DNA of 40,085 nucleotides from Streptomyces caelestis (GCF_001279005.1 NZ_LGCN01000231.1:1-40085), one strand, 5' to 3'; numbered from the stretch's first letter, positions 15,423-23,954 are shown. Notes: generated by a model not told the origin, from the sequence alone. Translations and numbers: made by a program.

Positions 15423-15992
15423 ATGAACCACGCGCAGCTCACCGCCCTGGGCCGCGCCCTGCGCGTGCTCGGGGAGCACGGCGAGGCGCTGTCCGCCGAC
15501 ACCCCGGACGCCCGGCTGCACGAAGTGAAGGACGACCTGCGGCGGGCCCTGGACCTGCTGGAGGAGAGCGTCACCACGGCCGCGCCCAGCACGCGCTGCG
15601 CCGAGCACCCGACCGGGCCGGTCGACAAGAGCGCCCCGGACCTGTGCCTGCTCTGCGAGACCCGGCGCCGCACCGCCCGCCGCGCCGAGTTCAACGGTCC
15701 CGCACCGCAGCCCCGGCCCACCGAGCCCGCCCCGTCCCGGTACGGGGTGCGCGGTGACCGGCCGCAGCCGCAGCAGCGCTGGCTGCCGGAGCTGTGGAAC
15801 GGGCAGGCGTGGCAGCTGTGCGGCACCCCGCGCCGGGACCGGCGCGAGGCGGAGCTGTACGTCGCGGCGCAGCTGCGCGGGCCCCGGGCCGCCCTGGCGT
15901 ACCGGGTCGTGCACGAGTTCACCGACTACGAGGTGCTGCGCGTGTGGGGGACGCCGGTGCGGGTGGACATCGAGCCGATGGGCCATCCCTGA
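15423..15992 (+). CDS. Conserved hypothetical protein
   Basis: I do not recognise a named domain. The 189-residue protein has three visible parts. There is a helical N-terminus (to about residue 55), then a cysteine pair region (RCAEHPTG, then LCLLCETRRR, possible zinc site), and a proline-rich linker. The C-terminal domain has aromatic motifs LPELWNGQAWQLCGTPRRDR and AYRVVHEFTDYEVLRVWG. GGAGAC lies before the ATG. It follows murQ by 42 bases in the same direction and ends at the strong terminator at 16027-16071, so it is probably in the murQ transcript. Confidence 0.7.
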   Translation: MNHAQLTALGRALRVLGEHGEALSADTPDARLHEVKDDLRRALDLLEESVTTAAPSTRCAEHPTGPVDKSAPDLCLLCETRRRTARRAEFNGPAPQPRPTEPAPSRYGVRGDRPQPQQRWLPELWNGQAWQLCGTPRRDRREAELYVAAQLRGPRAALAYRVVHEFTDYEVLRVWGTPVRVDIEPMGHP

Positions 15993-16026
15993 GGGCGCCC
16001 AGCCCTTCCCTCGCCCCACTCATGAC

Positions 16027-16071
16027 GCCGACGGCCGCCGCCCCGGGGTTCCCGGGGCGGCGGCCGTCGGC
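16027..16071. terminator. Strong bidirectional hairpin terminator
   Basis: A perfect 21-bp inverted repeat with a 3-base loop. It lies between the convergent hypothetical gene (ends 15992) and the MFS gene (ends 16086) and can serve both. Confidence 0.88.
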
Positions 16072-16085
16072 GGTGTCGACCGGTG

Positions 16086-17567
16086 CTACGCCTTGGAGGC
16101 CTTCACGGCCTCGGGCACGCCGCCGGTGGCGGCGGCTCCCTCCGCCGCCGCGGCACGCTGCCGCGGGATGAAGGCGGCGATGACGAAGCCGAGCAGCGCG
16201 GCGCCGGACCCGAGCGCCAGGACCGTGCGGAAGGCGTCCTCGGAGGGCAGCGCGAAGGCGCCGAACCGCGTGGTCATCTGGGCCAGGACGACGCCGGCGA
16301 CGGCGCTGGCGACGGAGGTGCCGATGGAGCGCATGAGGGTGTTGAGGGCGTTGGCGGCGCCCGTCTCGGAGGCGGGCACGGCGCCCATGATCAGCGTGGG
16401 CATCGCGCCGTAGCAGAAGCCGATGCCGGCGCCGATGACGCAGGACGCCAGCACGAAGTGCCAGACCTCGCTCATCAGCAGGACGTTCAGGCCGTAGCCG
16501 GCGGCCACGATCAGGGCGCCGGTCATCAGCGTCACCTTCGGGCCCCTGGCGCGGGAGACCAGCGCGGACACCGGGGCCAGCGCCATCATCACCAGGCCGG
16601 ACGGCGCCATGACCAGACCGGCCGTCAGCAACGACTGGCCCAGGCCGTAGCCGGTCTCCTCCGGCAGCTGCAGCATCTGCGGGATGACCAGGGACATCGA
16701 GAACATCGCGAAGCCGATCGCCACCGAGGCGAGGTTGGTGATCAGCACCTGGGGACGGGCCGTGCTGCGCAGGTCCACCAGCGGCTGGTCGTTGCGCAGT
16801 TCGAAGAGGCCCCAGGCCGCCAGGATCACGACGGCCGCCGCGAACAGGCCGAGGGTGGTGCCGCTCGACCAGCCCCAGTCGCCGCCCTTGGAGATCGCCA
16901 GCAGCAGACAGACCAGTCCGGCCGCCATGCCGATCGAGCCGGGCAGGTCGAACCGGCCGCCGGTGCGCACCTTCGACTCCGGCACGAGGGCTGCCACCGC
17001 GACCAGCGCGACCACGCCCAGCGCGGCCGAGGTCCAGAAGAGCGTGTGCCAGTCGAAGTTGTCGGCGATGAGCGCGGCGACGGGCAGGCCGAGGGCGCCG
17101 CCGACGCCGAGCGAGGCGCTGATCATCGCGGTGGCCGGGCCCAGCTTCTCCGCGGGCAGTTCGTCGCGCAGGATGCTGATGCCGAGCGGGATCACACCGG
17201 ACGACAGGCCCTGCAGGGCCCGGCCGACGATCATCGGGACCAGGGAGTCGCTGAGTCCGGCGACCACGGAGCCGACGACCAGCATGCCCATGCTGAGCAG
17301 CAGCATGCGGCGCTTGCCGTACATGTCGCCGAGGCGGCCCATGACGGGCGTGGCGACGGCGGCGGCGAGCAGGGTGGCGGTGATGGCCCAGGCGGTGTCC
17401 GCGGCGGAGGCGTTCAGGTACTGCGGCAGCCGGCCCACGATCGGGATCACCAGGGTCTGCATCAGCGAGACCACGATGCCGCCGAAGGCCAGTACGGGCA
17501 CCACGGCACCGGTTCTGGGCGGCGGGGCCGTGCCGGCCGTGGCGGAACGGTCGAGTGCGTCGGACAT
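16086..17567 (-). CDS. MFS transporter, DHA2 (EmrB/QacA-type) drug efflux family
   Basis: This 493-residue integral membrane protein has the pattern of the 14-helix DHA2 proton antiporters. MFS motif A (GRLGDMYGKRRMLL) follows helix 2, and a motif-C-like glycine-rich segment (SASLGVGGALGLPVAALIA) lies in helix 5. The C-terminus is a short Ala-rich cytoplasmic tail. It probably exports a hydrophobic compound; the substrate is unknown. The ATG at 17567 is preferred to the one 30 bases upstream because it begins the usual short polar tail, though neither has a strong ribosome binding site. Two TTGACTnARGCAA boxes upstream look like operators of a MarR-type repressor, but none is encoded nearby. 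Confidence 0.88.
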   Translation of the reverse strand: MSDALDRSATAGTAPPPRTGAVVPVLAFGGIVVSLMQTLVIPIVGRLPQYLNASAADTAWAITATLLAAAVATPVMGRLGDMYGKRRMLLLSMGMLVVGSVVAGLSDSLVPMIVGRALQGLSSGVIPLGISILRDELPAEKLGPATAMISASLGVGGALGLPVAALIADNFDWHTLFWTSAALGVVALVAVAALVPESKVRTGGRFDLPGSIGMAAGLVCLLLAISKGGDWGWSSGTTLGLFAAAVVILAAWGLFELRNDQPLVDLRSTARPQVLITNLASVAIGFAMFSMSLVIPQMLQLPEETGYGLGQSLLTAGLVMAPSGLVMMALAPVSALVSRARGPKVTLMTGALIVAAGYGLNVLLMSEVWHFVLASCVIGAGIGFCYGAMPTLIMGAVPASETGAANALNTLMRSIGTSVASAVAGVVLAQMTTRFGAFALPSEDAFRTVLALGSGAALLGFVIAAFIPRQRAAAAEGAAATGGVPEAVKASKA

Positions 17568-17600
17568 GAAGGAGGTCTCCGTCGTGACTCGGGCCAATAC

Positions 17601-17641
17601 TTGACTCAGGCAACTTTAGGGCGATTGATTGACTTAAGCAA
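17601..17641. promoter_or_regulatory. Paired 13-base boxes, candidate MarR-type operators
   Basis: TTGACTCAGGCAA (17601-17613) and TTGACTTAAGCAA (17629-17641) repeat directly, 28 bases apart. Both are partly self-complementary (TTGmCTTAAGkCAA). They lie 34-74 bases upstream of the MFS start, over the expected promoter. Confidence 0.55.
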
Positions 17642-17675
17642 ATGAAAAACGGGTGGCGAGAGGGTGACGCACACA

Positions 17676-17714
17676 GCGGTGCGGCGCCCCTCCCACGGAG
17701 GGGCGCCGCACCGC
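17676..17714. terminator. Hairpin terminator of the oxidoreductase gene
   Basis: A perfect 18-bp stem with a CAC loop, 24 bases downstream of the stop of the minus-strand oxidoreductase gene. Confidence 0.82.
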
Positions 17715-17737
17715 GAGGACCGGCCGGCCGGCCCGGC

Positions 17738-18868
17738 TCAGCTCAGCGTCTGCAGGGACGCCGGGTCGTACGGCGCCAGCTCGTCGAAGCGGCCGGCCAG
17801 CACCTTGGCCGCCCACTGCGGGTCCTGGAGCAGCGCGCGGCCGACGGCGACGAGGTCGAACTCGTCGCGCTCCATCCGGTCGAGCAGGTCGTCGAGGCCG
17901 CCGAGTTCGGCGCCCCGCCCCTGGAACGCCTCGAGGAACTCGCCGTTCAGACCGACGGAGCCGACGGTGACGACGGGCCTGCCGGTCAGCTTCTTCGTCC
18001 AGCCGGCCAGGTTGAGGTCGGAGTCCTCGAACTCCGGGAGCCAGTAGCGGCGCGTGGACGCGTGGAAGGCGTCGACACCGGCCGCGGCGAGCGGGGCGAG
18101 GATCGCCTCCAGCTCCTGGGGCGTCTCGGCGAGCCGGGCGTCGTAGGCGTCCTGCTTCCACTGCGAGTAGCGGAAGAGGACGGGGAACTCCGGCGACACG
18201 GCCGCGCGCACCGCGGCCACGACCTCCGCGGCGAACTTCGCGCGGGCCACCGGGTCGCCGCCGTAGGCGTCGGTGCGGCGGTTGGTGCCGGACCACAGGA
18301 ACTGGTCGATGAGGTAGCCGTGGGCGCCGTGCAGCTCCACGCCGTCGAAGCCGATGCGCTCGGCGTCGGCGGCCGCCCGGGCGAACGCGGCGACGACGTC
18401 GTCGATGTCGCCCTGCGTCATCGCCTTGCCCTCGCCCTCGGTGCCGTCCGTGCGCACCCCGGACGGGCCGACCGCCGGAGCCTGGGGGTACGGCGCCTGG
18501 CCCTGCTCGCGGACCATGCCGATGTGCCAGAGCTGCGGCACGATCGTGCCGCCCGCCGCGTGCACCGCCTCGGCGACCTTCGCCCAGCCCGCGAGCTGCT
18601 CCTCACCGTGGAACCGCGGCACCCGGTCGCTCTGCCCGGCGGACTCGTGCCCCACGTACGTCCCCTCGGTGACGATCAGCCCGACACCGGCGGCGGCGCG
18701 ACGGGAGTAGTACGACACGACGTCCTCACCGGGGACGCCGCCCGGCGAGAACATCCGGGTCATCGGCGCCATGGCGATGCGGTTGGGGACGGTCAGACCG
18801 TTGATCGCGACGGGCCGGGAGAGCAGTCCGGCGGCTCGGGCGGCGGCGTCCGGGGAGGTGACGGTCAC
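17738..18868 (-). CDS. NADH:flavin oxidoreductase, old yellow enzyme family
   Basis: The 376-residue protein is an FMN-dependent TIM barrel of the OYE family that reduces activated alkenes, quinones or similar compounds with NAD(P)H. Characteristic segments are PNRIAMAPMTRMFSPGG near the FMN site, IVPQLWHIG, and the substrate His/His-Asn region FDGVELHGAHGYLIDQFLW followed by NRRTDAYGG. RPVVTVGSVG and GRALLQDPQWAAKV form the C-terminal phosphate-binding part. It starts with a GTG with AGGAG 7 bases upstream. The palindrome ATACC-N4-GGTAT just upstream suggests TetR-type control. The physiological substrate is unknown. Confidence 0.92.
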   Translation of the reverse strand: MTVTSPDAAARAAGLLSRPVAINGLTVPNRIAMAPMTRMFSPGGVPGEDVVSYYSRRAAAGVGLIVTEGTYVGHESAGQSDRVPRFHGEEQLAGWAKVAEAVHAAGGTIVPQLWHIGMVREQGQAPYPQAPAVGPSGVRTDGTEGEGKAMTQGDIDDVVAAFARAAADAERIGFDGVELHGAHGYLIDQFLWSGTNRRTDAYGGDPVARAKFAAEVVAAVRAAVSPEFPVLFRYSQWKQDAYDARLAETPQELEAILAPLAAAGVDAFHASTRRYWLPEFEDSDLNLAGWTKKLTGRPVVTVGSVGLNGEFLEAFQGRGAELGGLDDLLDRMERDEFDLVAVGRALLQDPQWAAKVLAGRFDELAPYDPASLQTLS

Positions 18869-18888
18869 GTGGGGCTCCTCTGCTTCGA

Positions 18889-18902
18889 ATACCAGTCGGT
18901 AT
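18889..18902. promoter_or_regulatory. TetR-type operator candidate
   Basis: ATACCAGTCGGTAT is an inverted repeat (ATACC-N4-GGTAT) of the kind bound by many actinobacterial TetR repressors of oxidoreductase genes. It is 21 bases upstream of the oxidoreductase GTG. No TetR gene is visible in the window. Confidence 0.55.
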
Positions 18903-19012
18903 ATGCGCGTGCATCGAATGCACGTTCAGCACCAACCGGGAGGCGGGGAGCGGCATTCCTCCCGGGGCCCAGGTGTGACTCCGGTCACGAAACGTCTCCT
19001 CACGCGCCGGGG

Positions 19013-19018
19013 TACGGT
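19013..19018 (+). promoter_or_regulatory. -10 box of a probable leaderless promoter
   Basis: TACGGT, then 6 bases, then the ATG at 19025, with no Shine-Dalgarno sequence. Confidence 0.4.
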
Positions 19019-19024
19019 CCCCCG

Positions 19025-19381
19025 ATGAGGACACGCCTGCTGCGCTTCGGCCTGTACGCGGACGAGGAGGGGCTGACGTGGGTCGGCGCGCTCGCCGACG
19101 GGGCCGTGGCGGCACACGGCGCCCGGCCCGTCGGGCGGACCGTGCTGCGCGCCCTGCCCGGGAGCGGGATGACGACCGCCGACCTCTACGACGACCTCGC
19201 GGAGCAGTGGGCCCGGGAGAACCCGGGACGGAGCGCCGGCGCACGGGAACCGGTCGAGCTGCGGGTGCGCCTGGTGTGCTCGCTGCGGACCTGGCGGGCG
19301 GTCCGCAAGGCGGTGCTGCGGGACCTGTGCCCGCAGGGCGCGGCGCCGCACGCCTGCCGCGTGCCGTGGTGCACCGCCTGA
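19025..19381 (+). CDS. Small conserved hypothetical protein
   Basis: I do not recognise a family. The 118-residue product has an N-terminal strand-rich part (RTRLLRFGLYADEEGLTWVG) and a middle acidic helix (TTADLYDDLAEQWARENPG). A basic C-terminal helix follows, ending with three cysteines and a histidine (DLCPQGAAPHACRVPWC) that could bind metal. The apparent leaderless start and coding-like GC bias support it as a real gene. It faces groEL across a 20-bp terminator hairpin. Confidence 0.65.
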   Translation: MRTRLLRFGLYADEEGLTWVGALADGAVAAHGARPVGRTVLRALPGSGMTTADLYDDLAEQWARENPGRSAGAREPVELRVRLVCSLRTWRAVRKAVLRDLCPQGAAPHACRVPWCTA

Positions 19382-19386
19382 AACGC

Positions 19387-19431
19387 CCGAGGGCGGCACC
19401 CCCTGCCAAAAGCAGGGGGTGCCGCCCTCGG
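19387..19431. terminator. Bidirectional hairpin terminator for groEL and the facing gene
   Basis: A perfect 20-bp stem with a CAAAA loop lies between the convergent hypothetical gene (ends 19381) and groEL (ends 19464). Confidence 0.88.
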
Positions 19432-19463
19432 TACGTGACGGACGGGTCCGATCCTCGGAAGGA

Positions 19464-21194
<1,731 letters not shown>

Positions 21195-21213
21195 TCACCG
21201 ACCCGGTCCTTCG

Positions 21214-21240
21214 TTGTCACTCTCACCTTCAGAGTGCTAA
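21214..21240 (-). promoter_or_regulatory. CIRCE element, promoter-distal copy (HrcA operator)
   Basis: Minus strand TTAGCACTC-N9-GAGTGACAA. The first arm is perfect and the second matches 7 of 9 bases of the CIRCE consensus TTAGCACTC-N9-GAGTGCTAA. It lies immediately downstream of the predicted -10, in the groEL leader. Confidence 0.85.
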
Positions 21241-21245
21241 CGCAA

Positions 21246-21274
21246 TGATTAGCACTCGACCCACCCGAGTGCAA
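21246..21274 (-). promoter_or_regulatory. groEL2 promoter
   Basis: Minus-strand -35 TTGCAC (21269-21274), a 17-base spacer, and -10 TAATCA (21246-21251). The -35 overlaps the first arm of one CIRCE-like element and the -10 overlaps its second arm, so HrcA binding would block RNA polymerase. Confidence 0.65.
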
Positions 21275-21275
21275 G
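21249..21275 (-). promoter_or_regulatory. Second CIRCE-like element overlapping the promoter
   Basis: Minus strand CTTGCACTC-N9-GAGTGCTAA. The second arm is perfect and the first matches 7 of 9. It is separated from the other copy by 8 bases, so two imperfect CIRCE elements lie in tandem. Confidence 0.7.
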
Positions 21276-21400
21276 GTGCGCCCGCGAAGCGGGCTCGTTG
21301 AGGGGTGGCGGTCGGGTGACGGGTGGGCGCAAGCGCCTTCGGGGAGTCGCGGGGTGCGCTCAGCCGCACGCGAACACCGTTCGGCCGCACGCGGGCATGG

Positions 21401-21437
21401 CGAAGGGCCCGCGCCCCGGGAGGCTGCGGACCCTTCG
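21401..21437 (-). terminator. Hairpin terminator of the cold shock gene
   Basis: A 12-bp stem (CGAAGGGCCCGC / GCGGACCCTTCG, one mismatch) with a 13-base loop, about 33 bases beyond the csp stop on the minus strand. Confidence 0.65.
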
Positions 21438-21469
21438 TCGGCAGAAGATGCTTGCGGCAGGTAGCGCGT

Positions 21470-21673
21470 TCAGGCGCTGAGACGAACCATGTCGGCCTGC
21501 GGGCCCTTCTGACCCTGCGAGATCTCGAACTCGACCCGCTGGCCTTCTTCGAGGGTGCGGTAGCCGTCCATCTGGATCGCGCTGTAGTGGACGAAAACAT
21601 CCGCACCACCGTCGACCGCGATGAAGCCGTACCCCTTCTCCGCGTTGAACCACTTGACGGTGCCCTGAGCCAT
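21470..21673 (-). CDS. Cold shock domain protein (CspA family)
   Basis: This 67-residue single cold shock domain binds single-stranded RNA and DNA and acts as an RNA chaperone. It contains [14 protein letters not shown] with RNP1 (GYGFI) and VFVHYSAI as RNP2, and a canonical ending ([11 protein letters not shown]). The length is standard. The ATG at 21673 begins MAQGTVKWF; ten upstream codons in frame are not conserved. The leader contains a strong hairpin (21739-21755) that may regulate translation. It lies between groEL2 and the cysO-like gene, all on the minus strand but with separate terminators. Confidence 0.95.
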   Translation of the reverse strand: MAQGTVKWFNAEKGYGFIAVDGGADVFVHYSAIQMDGYRTLEEGQRVEFEISQGQKGPQADMVRLSA

Positions 21674-21738
21674 GCCTAACTCCCCTATTACTGGCCCTTG
21701 CACAGATCCACACTTCGCGGATCCGGGTCAGACCTCAC

Positions 21739-21755
21739 CCCCCAACGGTTGGGGG
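21739..21755 (-). other. Hairpin in the csp leader
   Basis: CCCCCAA and TTGGGGG flank the three-base loop CGG, 66 bases upstream of the csp start. It could be a cold-responsive leader structure, or the 3' end of something upstream. Confidence 0.4.
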
Positions 21756-22027
21756 CGTGCGCCGGAACGCGTCGACCGCGGCCGAATGTATCTGTCCAAC
21801 TGCCCTCTGCAACAGGTCAATCGGACGAGAAATCTGGACGGCGCCGGTCCGGAATGTGGCCAGAATTCGACTGAATCCGGGGCAAGTCGGGCCACACAAA
21901 GGGGGCAGATGCCGCGAAGAGGGCTCGCACTTTGGCTACATCCAGTCGGCCCGCGGCAGGAATTCGGTGTTCTCGATCAGTGGATCGGGAGCGCTTTCCC
22001 CAACTCTACCGCGCCCAATCCCATGGA
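21756..22027. other. Long csp upstream region without genes
   Basis: About 270 bases with no credible coding frame, and less GC-rich than average. A minus-strand TTGACC at 21815-21820 is a possible -35, but I could not find a matching -10 at 16-18 bases. It presumably holds the csp promoter and a long 5' leader, as is usual for cold shock genes. Confidence 0.35.
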
Positions 22028-22062
22028 ATTGCCCCCTCCGCTTCTCTCGTGGAGGGGGCAAT
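22028..22062 (-). terminator. Terminator of the thrC-cysO transcript
   Basis: A perfect 12-bp stem (ATTGCCCCCTCC / GGAGGGGGCAAT) with an 11-base loop, about 40 bases beyond the cysO-like stop. Confidence 0.75.
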
Positions 22063-22083
22063 GCGCCGAACGCCCGGTCACCG

Positions 22084-22102
22084 TCATTACCGAAGGTAAT
22101 GA
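22084..22102 (-). other. Small AT-rich hairpin abutting the cysO-like stop codon
   Basis: TCATTACC-GAA-GGTAATGA, 8 bp perfect, directly after the stop codon. With the larger hairpin 22 bases later it makes a double structure at the end of the transcript. It could protect the mRNA 3' end. Confidence 0.5.
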
Positions 22103-22378
22103 TCAGCCTCCGGCCACCGCCGGAATGATGGACACGCCGGCCCCGTCCGGGGTGGCCGTCTCGAGTCCCTGCTCGAACCGCACGTCGTCGTCGTTGACGT
22201 AGACGTTCACGAACCGCCGCAGCTTGCCCTGATCGTCCAGCACCCGGGCGGCGATCCCGGTGTGGTTCTTCTCCAGGTCCTGGATGACCTCGCCCAGGGT
22301 GGTCCCCTCGGCGGCGACCTCGGCCTGCCCACCGGTGTAGGTGCGCAGGATGGTCGGAATGCGGACAGTGACGCTCAC
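22103..22378 (-). CDS. CysO/MoaD-like sulfur carrier protein
   Basis: The 91-residue ubiquitin-fold protein closely resembles Mycobacterium tuberculosis CysO. It has VRIPTILRTYTGGQ at the N-terminus, RRFVNVYVNDDDVRF in the middle, and the C-terminal AVAGG. The terminal diglycine is where an E1-like enzyme adenylates and sulfur is loaded as a thiocarboxylate. It starts with the GTG at 22378 with GGAGG upstream. It lies downstream of a threonine-synthase-family gene that has a SAM riboswitch, so I infer that it donates sulfur for homocysteine synthesis. No activating enzyme or Mec-type protease is encoded in the window, so it must share them with another locus. Confidence 0.9.
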   Translation of the reverse strand: MSVTVRIPTILRTYTGGQAEVAAEGTTLGEVIQDLEKNHTGIAARVLDDQGKLRRFVNVYVNDDDVRFEQGLETATPDGAGVSIIPAVAGG

Positions 22379-22409
22379 AGGAAAACCTCCGGAAGGACGA
22401 CACCCTTGA

Positions 22410-22471
22410 GGGCGCGGGGCTGCAGGGGACATGCGGCTACCGCCGCGGGGGCGCGACCGGCCACAACGGCC
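22410..22471 (+). repeat. Streptomyces intergenic repeat, copy 2 of 3
   Basis: Same element as 14346-14406 (opposite orientation) and 36695-36755, with TGCGGCT, CCGCCGCG and GGGCGCGACCGGCC in order. It lies between the thrC-like gene and the cysO-like gene, so it would be transcribed within their message. Confidence 0.75.
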
Positions 22472-22492
22472 CCGCCCCACAGACCGGACGAC

Positions 22493-23791
22493 TCAGACGA
22501 GCCCGGCCTCACGGAACGACTCCAGGCTGGGACGGATCGTCGCGGTGAGCCCCGTCCCCGCCACCGCGTCCAGCGTCTTCAGACCGTCCCCGGTGTTGAG
22601 CACGACGGTGGTCAGGGACGGGTCGAGCGCCCCGCTCTCGAGGAGCTTCCTGGTGACCCCCACGGTCACGCCCCCCGCGGTCTCCGCGAAGATCCCCTCC
22701 GTGCGCGCGAGCAGCTTGATCGCCTCGACGATCCGCCCGTCGTCCACGTCCTCCACCGCGCCGCCCGTGCGGCGCGCGATGTCCAGGACGTACGGCCCGT
22801 CCGCCGGGTTGCCGATCGCCAGCGACTTGGCGATCGTGTCCGGCTTCTGCGGACGTACGACGTCGTGCCCCGCCTTGTACGCGGTGGACACCGGCGAGCA
22901 GCCCTCCGCCTGCGCACCGAAGATCTTGTAGGGCCTGTCCTCGACCAGACCGAGCCCGATCAGCTCCCGCAGCCCCTTGTCGATCTTCGTGAGCTGCGAG
23001 CCGGAGGCGATCGGGATCACGAGCTGGTCCGGCAGCCGCCAGCCGAGCTGCTCGCAGATCTCGTACGCGAGGGTCTTGGACCCCTCCGCGTAGTACGGCC
23101 GCAGGTTGACGTTGACGAAGCCCCAGCCCTCGCCGGCCGGGTCGCCGATCAGCTCGGAGCAGAAGCGGTTCACGTCGTCGTAGTTGCCCTCGATGCCGAC
23201 GAGCTCACCGCCGTAGACGGCGGCCATGACCACCTTGCCCTGCTCCAGGTCGTGCGGGATGAACACGCAGGACCGGAAGCCCGCACGGGCCGCGGCGGCG
23301 CCGACGGCGCCGGCGAGGTTGCCGGTGGAGGAGCAGGAGAGGGTGGTGAAGCCGAACGCGCGGGCGGCCTCGATGGCCTGGGCGACGACGCGGTCCTTGA
23401 AGGAGTGCGTCGGGTTGCCGGAGTCGTCCTTGACGAACAGCTTGCCGGCGTCGACGCCCAGCTCGCGCGCGAGGTTGTCGGCCTGGACGAGCTTGGTCCA
23501 GCCGGGGTTCAGGTTCGGCTTGGTCGCCACGTCCGCGGGGACGGGCAGCAGCGGCGCGTAACGCCAGATGTTCGCGGGGCCCGCCTCGATCCGCTTGCGG
23601 AGCTCCTCGGTGTCGTGGGCCGAGAAGTCGTACGCGATCTCCAGCGGGCCGAAACACTCCTCGCAGGCGAAGACGGGGCCGAGGGGGACCCGGTGTCCGC
23701 ATTCGCGGCAGGAGAGCGCGGCGGCGGGACCCAGGTCGACGGAGTTCGCGGCGGCGGAGTCGGTGGTGCTTGCAACAGTCTGCACAGCCAT
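22493..23791 (-). CDS. thrC: Threonine synthase family PLP enzyme; probable homocysteine-forming paralogue
   Basis: The 432-residue protein has the threonine synthase plan. An N-terminal zinc ribbon (Cys28, Cys31, Cys43, Cys46) is followed by the PLP lysine in DSGNPTHSFKDR (Lys132), then the cofactor-phosphate loop CSSTGNLAGA. Classical ThrC converts O-phosphohomoserine to threonine. Streptomyces usually has a separate hom-thrC-thrB cluster. Here the gene follows a SAM-I riboswitch and precedes a CysO-like carrier, neither of which suits threonine supply. I therefore infer that it replaces phosphate with sulfur to make homocysteine. The ATG at 23791 is certain enough because upstream starts lie inside the riboswitch. 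Database pipelines will call it thrC. Confidence 0.9.
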   Translation of the reverse strand: MAVQTVASTTDSAAANSVDLGPAAALSCRECGHRVPLGPVFACEECFGPLEIAYDFSAHDTEELRKRIEAGPANIWRYAPLLPVPADVATKPNLNPGWTKLVQADNLARELGVDAGKLFVKDDSGNPTHSFKDRVVAQAIEAARAFGFTTLSCSSTGNLAGAVGAAAARAGFRSCVFIPHDLEQGKVVMAAVYGGELVGIEGNYDDVNRFCSELIGDPAGEGWGFVNVNLRPYYAEGSKTLAYEICEQLGWRLPDQLVIPIASGSQLTKIDKGLRELIGLGLVEDRPYKIFGAQAEGCSPVSTAYKAGHDVVRPQKPDTIAKSLAIGNPADGPYVLDIARRTGGAVEDVDDGRIVEAIKLLARTEGIFAETAGGVTVGVTRKLLESGALDPSLTTVVLNTGDGLKTLDAVAGTGLTATIRPSLESFREAGLV

Positions 23792-23810
23792 GGAGGCGAG
23801 GCCCTTTCTC

Positions 23811-23954
23811 CTCATCTTCCTCACGACGCACCTCGCCGTGAGACGGATTTGGCACCTTCCCTAGCCGGGAGCCTCGCCACGTCCGTGTGACAAGAACCGA
23901 CTGGAGGGTTGCCGGGGCTTCATCGGGCCGTGTCCCTCTGCCCCTCTGGATGAG
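23811..23954 (-). promoter_or_regulatory. SAM-I (S-box) riboswitch
   Basis: The minus-strand leader matches the S-box core in order. The P1 5' strand is CTCATC, followed by CAGAGG and GAGGGA, then GGCCCGATGAAGCC, CGGCAACC, GGTGCCAAATCC (23845-23856), and the P4 hairpin CTCACG/CGTGAG. The P1 3' strand is GATGAG (23811-23816). The closing P1 strand runs directly into GAGGAGAAAGG, the probable ribosome binding region of the thrC-like gene. SAM binding should therefore block translation, with no separate terminator needed. It controls a threonine-synthase homologue, an unusual target. Confidence 0.92.

Noticed and set aside
21232..21257. Single everted inverted repeat GAGTGCTAA-N8-TTAGCACTC read as one operator
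   Set aside because: The arms point outward compared with CIRCE. Each arm pairs with a degenerate partner at the canonical N9 spacing, so two tandem CIRCE-like elements explain it better.
21739..21755. 6C small RNA candidate from the C-rich hairpin near csp
   Set aside because: Only one short C-rich hairpin is present. The 6C RNA needs two C-rich loops in a longer fold, and this hairpin is better read as part of the csp leader.
23792..23824. thrC start at the GTG 23824
   Set aside because: It lies inside the riboswitch P4/P1 region, and the extra residues (RKMRRKG) are translated riboswitch sequence.
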